Assembly (NCBI GenBank): GCA_015486915.1
Contig: WFQS01000662.1
Span: forward strand, 1-7,267
Direction: 5' to 3'
From: Desulfobacteraceae bacterium
GTDB taxonomy: Bacteria; Desulfobacterota; Desulfobacteria; Desulfobacterales; Desulfobacteraceae
Length of the DNA stretch: 7,267 bases
The position numbers and the translations under genes are program-made. Position 1 is the stretch's first letter. The number at the start of each line of letters is the position of its first letter. The notes beneath the pieces are model-generated. The model worked only from the letters and a program-made list of their open reading frames with translations, did no database searches and had not been told where the DNA came from. Of this stretch, positions 5,331 through 7,267 are shown piece by piece.

Positions 5331-6908
5331 CTATAGATCCTTCAGCATCTGCATGGCGGCCAGATTCCCCGATGCGGCGTTCATTCCGCATCCGGGCCAT
5401 GTTGACTGTCCCGTCAAATAGAGCTGTTTAATAGGAGTTTTATACCGGGACCAGCCGCTCACCGGACGATTGAAAAAAAACTGATGCATATGATGAGTTC
5501 CTCCCACCATATCGCCACCCACAAGGTTGGGGTCGTCTTTTTCAAGATCCCGGGGCGTGTGAACAACCGCATTTCTGACAATCTCTCTGATATTGGGCGC
5601 ATAATTGGCAATTTTTTCAATAACCCGATTGCAGATCGGTTCTTTCATGCTGTCCCAGTTTCCAGTTTTAATTTCACCGGCTGCATCACCTTTAACTATT
5701 TGTGGAAACGCCCTCACCTGGATCCACAGTACATGTTTGCCTTCCGGAGCTCTGTCAGGGTCAATTCTGGACTGCTGTGACACCACGAGAAGAGGATCAG
5801 AGGGGATCTGATTTTTCATAATCTGGCTGTAAGTATCCGAAATATCGGACATGTAGGGGGCGATGTGGACGTAGGCAGTGTCTGTGAGATCTTCAGCCGC
5901 CTCCCATTGAAGCGGCTGGTTTGTAGTTAAATGGATCATCAGTGTACCAGGGCCGAATTGATAGGTTTTGCATCGGCTCACGAATTTTTCAGGAAGATCC
6001 TTTTCATTCACCAGCTCAACATACTGGCGGGGCGTTACATTGGCCAAAATCGCCTTTTTTGCTCTGTAGGTCCGCCCGTCAGCGGTTTTAACACCAACGG
6101 CAACCCCCTTTTTGATCACGATTTCTTTTACCCGCTGGCCCAATATGAACCGGGTGTCTCCTTTTTCAAGAACACTCACCATGGCTTTAATGAGATTGCC
6201 AACACCGCCTTTAGACAAGGCAAGGCCGTTTAAATGATCTGCAGCGGATTCAAGAAATGAAAATGTAGCACCACCTGCGCAGTCGGGACTCAGCCCGAGA
6301 TGGAATGCCCAGGGAGACAGCAGTGCTTTGGCCTCCTGGCTCTCAAAACGCTCGTCCAGAAACTGTCGTGTGGGAGTCAGCAGCAACCTCACCATGTCAA
6401 GCATCTCACGGTATCCCAATCTCCGGTAGATTTTCCAAAAATGAAAAAGCATTTTCAACGAGGGAATGGGCAGTTGAAGTATGGGAAACAGGTAAGGCGA
6501 TACCTTGGTGAAATAAGAAATCATGTCGTTCCACGCCCGGGCATCCTTGGTGGAAAATCGTTCAAACTCCCGGATCGTTCTATTGGTATCCGTGTAAACC
6601 CGAATACATTTTTTGTCCGGAAACACATTGCCGAATGGTTGATTTCCCGTAACTATGTTAAAGCCATTTTGGTGAAACTGGTCTTTAAAATCGGCATAGA
6701 CACGGGAACCGAGGAATTGACCGATATTAGTGGCATAGAGATCGTGCTTAAACCCCGATTCAAGCAGCTCTGATGTCTTGGCTGCGCCTCCCGGGACATC
6801 GGATTTCTCAATGATTAACACTTTGTGGCCGGCCTGTTGCAGGTACAGCGCAGCGGTCAAACTGTTATGGCCGGCTCCGATGATGATAATATCTGCATCA
6901 TGGTTCAT
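5331..6908 (-). CDS. FAD-dependent oxidoreductase, phytoene desaturase/PYROXD2-like (COG1233 type)
   Basis: A 525-residue flavoprotein. The N-terminal Rossmann motif DIIIIGAGHNSLTAALYL (residues 6-23) with acidic E34 (VLIIEKSDVPGGAA) binds FAD; the third glycine of GxGxxG is Ser16. The C-terminal FAD motif is clear: DPNLVGGDMVGGTHH, FFFNRPVSGWSRYKTPI and LYLTGQSTWPGCGMNAASGN (about 459-515). This pattern is typical of the PYROXD2-like branch rather than classical carotenoid desaturases, and no other carotenoid gene is nearby, so the substrate is unknown. There is no signal peptide; the hydrophobic stretch around residues 140-160 is not clearly a membrane segment. The ATG lacks a strong Shine-Dalgarno (AGG about 13 bases upstream). 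It is the only gene between the inverted elements and appears intact. Confidence 0.85.
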   Translation of the reverse strand: MNHDADIIIIGAGHNSLTAALYLQQAGHKVLIIEKSDVPGGAAKTSELLESGFKHDLYATNIGQFLGSRVYADFKDQFHQNGFNIVTGNQPFGNVFPDKKCIRVYTDTNRTIREFERFSTKDARAWNDMISYFTKVSPYLFPILQLPIPSLKMLFHFWKIYRRLGYREMLDMVRLLLTPTRQFLDERFESQEAKALLSPWAFHLGLSPDCAGGATFSFLESAADHLNGLALSKGGVGNLIKAMVSVLEKGDTRFILGQRVKEIVIKKGVAVGVKTADGRTYRAKKAILANVTPRQYVELVNEKDLPEKFVSRCKTYQFGPGTLMIHLTTNQPLQWEAAEDLTDTAYVHIAPYMSDISDTYSQIMKNQIPSDPLLVVSQQSRIDPDRAPEGKHVLWIQVRAFPQIVKGDAAGEIKTGNWDSMKEPICNRVIEKIANYAPNIREIVRNAVVHTPRDLEKDDPNLVGGDMVGGTHHMHQFFFNRPVSGWSRYKTPIKQLYLTGQSTWPGCGMNAASGNLAAMQMLKDL

Positions 6909-7125
6909 TTTGATTATTGTACCTGTCTTTTAATGTTAGAATGAAAAATCGGCTTATGATTCTCTCGAATTCTATCTGAAAATTCCTTTAAAAGATGTCC
7001 TGTTTAACAAAATTCTAAAACTACGCTGTATAACCGCTACTGAATATCGGATATTATCCATTATTTAGTAGATACCGGTAAACAGCATCTTTCCATTACA
7101 CAATACTGCAACATGCACGTTCAGA
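6909..7125. other. Upstream region of the oxidoreductase, inside the cassette
   Basis: About 217 AT-rich bases between the gene start and the right-hand element. It presumably carries the minus-strand promoter, but I could not pick a convincing -35/-10 pair. No open frame, hairpin or further repeat copy stands out. Confidence 0.4.
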
Positions 7126-7128
7126 TAA

Positions 7129-7267
7129 GGATCGAAAATTTTATAAGTTGAACGAGATTGCTTGTCTTCCGGCCCATCTACTTCGTTGCATCAAAGGCCG
7201 AATACGTTGAGTATGCAACCTTTAATGCGCCTTGTACATGGGCCGGAATTCTGCGCTATTTCTGTTC
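7129..7267 (-). mobile_element. MITE-like near-palindromic element, right copy (runs off the window)
   Basis: Inverted copy of the element at 5069-5228. Its inner end is GGATCG (7129-7134) followed by ATAAGTTGAAC (7144-7154), with TAA (7126-7128, TTA on the other strand) just outside. All 142 comparable bases (7126-7267 against 5090-5231) are identical on inversion. The window ends 21 bases before the expected outer end. Exact identity suggests recent origin or gene conversion between the copies. Confidence 0.85.

Larger units (their letters stand above)
5069..7267. mobile_element. Putative cassette: oxidoreductase gene between inverted MITE-like elements
   Basis: Two inverted copies of the same non-coding element enclose a single complete gene on the minus strand. 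The left end cuts into dispersed repeat copy 5, and that repeat does not continue on the gene side of the left element. By eye the enclosed gene is richer in G and C than cbiA, DUF3786, yifB and hslO. These points together suggest movement as one unit whose right end should lie about 21 bases past the window, near position 7288. No transposase is present, so movement would need one supplied from elsewhere. Two independent insertions remain possible. Confidence 0.5.

Noticed and set aside
5180..5431. 83-codon plus-strand frame
   Set aside because: It starts inside the palindromic element and overlaps the end of the oxidoreductase in antisense; nothing supports it.
5484..6773. Several plus-strand frames opposite the oxidoreductase
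   Set aside because: They are antisense shadows of a clearly coding, well-conserved gene.
7029..7050. TATAACCGCTACTG, resembling the start of the dispersed repeat
   Set aside because: Only the first nine bases match; no GGCNG arm or downstream GCCTC follows, so it is probably chance.

Overview
The window looks like a chromosomal stretch from an AT-rich, anaerobic deltaproteobacterium, most likely a Desulfobacterales-type (Desulfobacterota) relative. The basis is modest: a DUF3786 protein (a family I associate mainly with anaerobic deltaproteobacteria, clostridia and similar organisms), a cobyrinate diamide synthase, and the general style of the YifB and Hsp33 proteins. No rRNA, tRNA or CRISPR array is visible.

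Layout from left to right. Bases 1-176 (minus strand) hold the first 58 codons of a CbiA/CobB-type cobyrinate a,c-diamide synthase, which runs off the left edge and seems to use a rare ATT start. Bases 177-859 have no convincing gene and carry two copies of a structured dispersed repeat. A small coiled-coil protein (860-1045) and a DUF3786 protein (1053-1661) form a tight two-gene unit. A third, reverse-oriented repeat copy fills the leader of a YifB/ComM-type Mg-chelatase-like AAA+ ATPase. That gene's true start is probably TTG at 1860, not the ATG 120 bases upstream. The redox-regulated chaperone Hsp33 (hslO, 3518-4462) follows 128 bases later. Bases 4463-5068 carry a possible promoter, a perfect 8-bp hairpin, a possible gene remnant and two tandem copies of the dispersed repeat.

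The right-hand third is the most unusual part. A FAD-dependent oxidoreductase of the phytoene desaturase/PYROXD2-like class (5331-6908, minus strand) lies between two inverted copies of a near-palindromic, MITE-like element (5069-5228, and 7129 to past the window end). The visible identity is 142 of 142 bases. The left element cuts into the last dispersed repeat copy, and that repeat does not resume on the gene side. This fits a whole cassette (element, oxidoreductase, inverted element) having inserted as one unit of about 2.2 kb. By eye the oxidoreductase is more GC-rich than the genes to its left, which also fits transfer.

The dispersed repeat has five copies (four on the plus strand, one on the minus). 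It has a short 5' hairpin whose second base pair changes in a compensatory way between copies (C-G, G-C, T-A), an alternative GAGGC/GCCTC pairing that excludes it, and in several copies a 3' hairpin whose sequence changes while pairing is kept. Several copies sit in leaders just upstream of genes. The genes themselves (cobalamin synthesis, branch-migration-type ATPase, oxidative-stress chaperone, DUF3786) do not form one obvious pathway. The interest lies in the repeats and the cassette.
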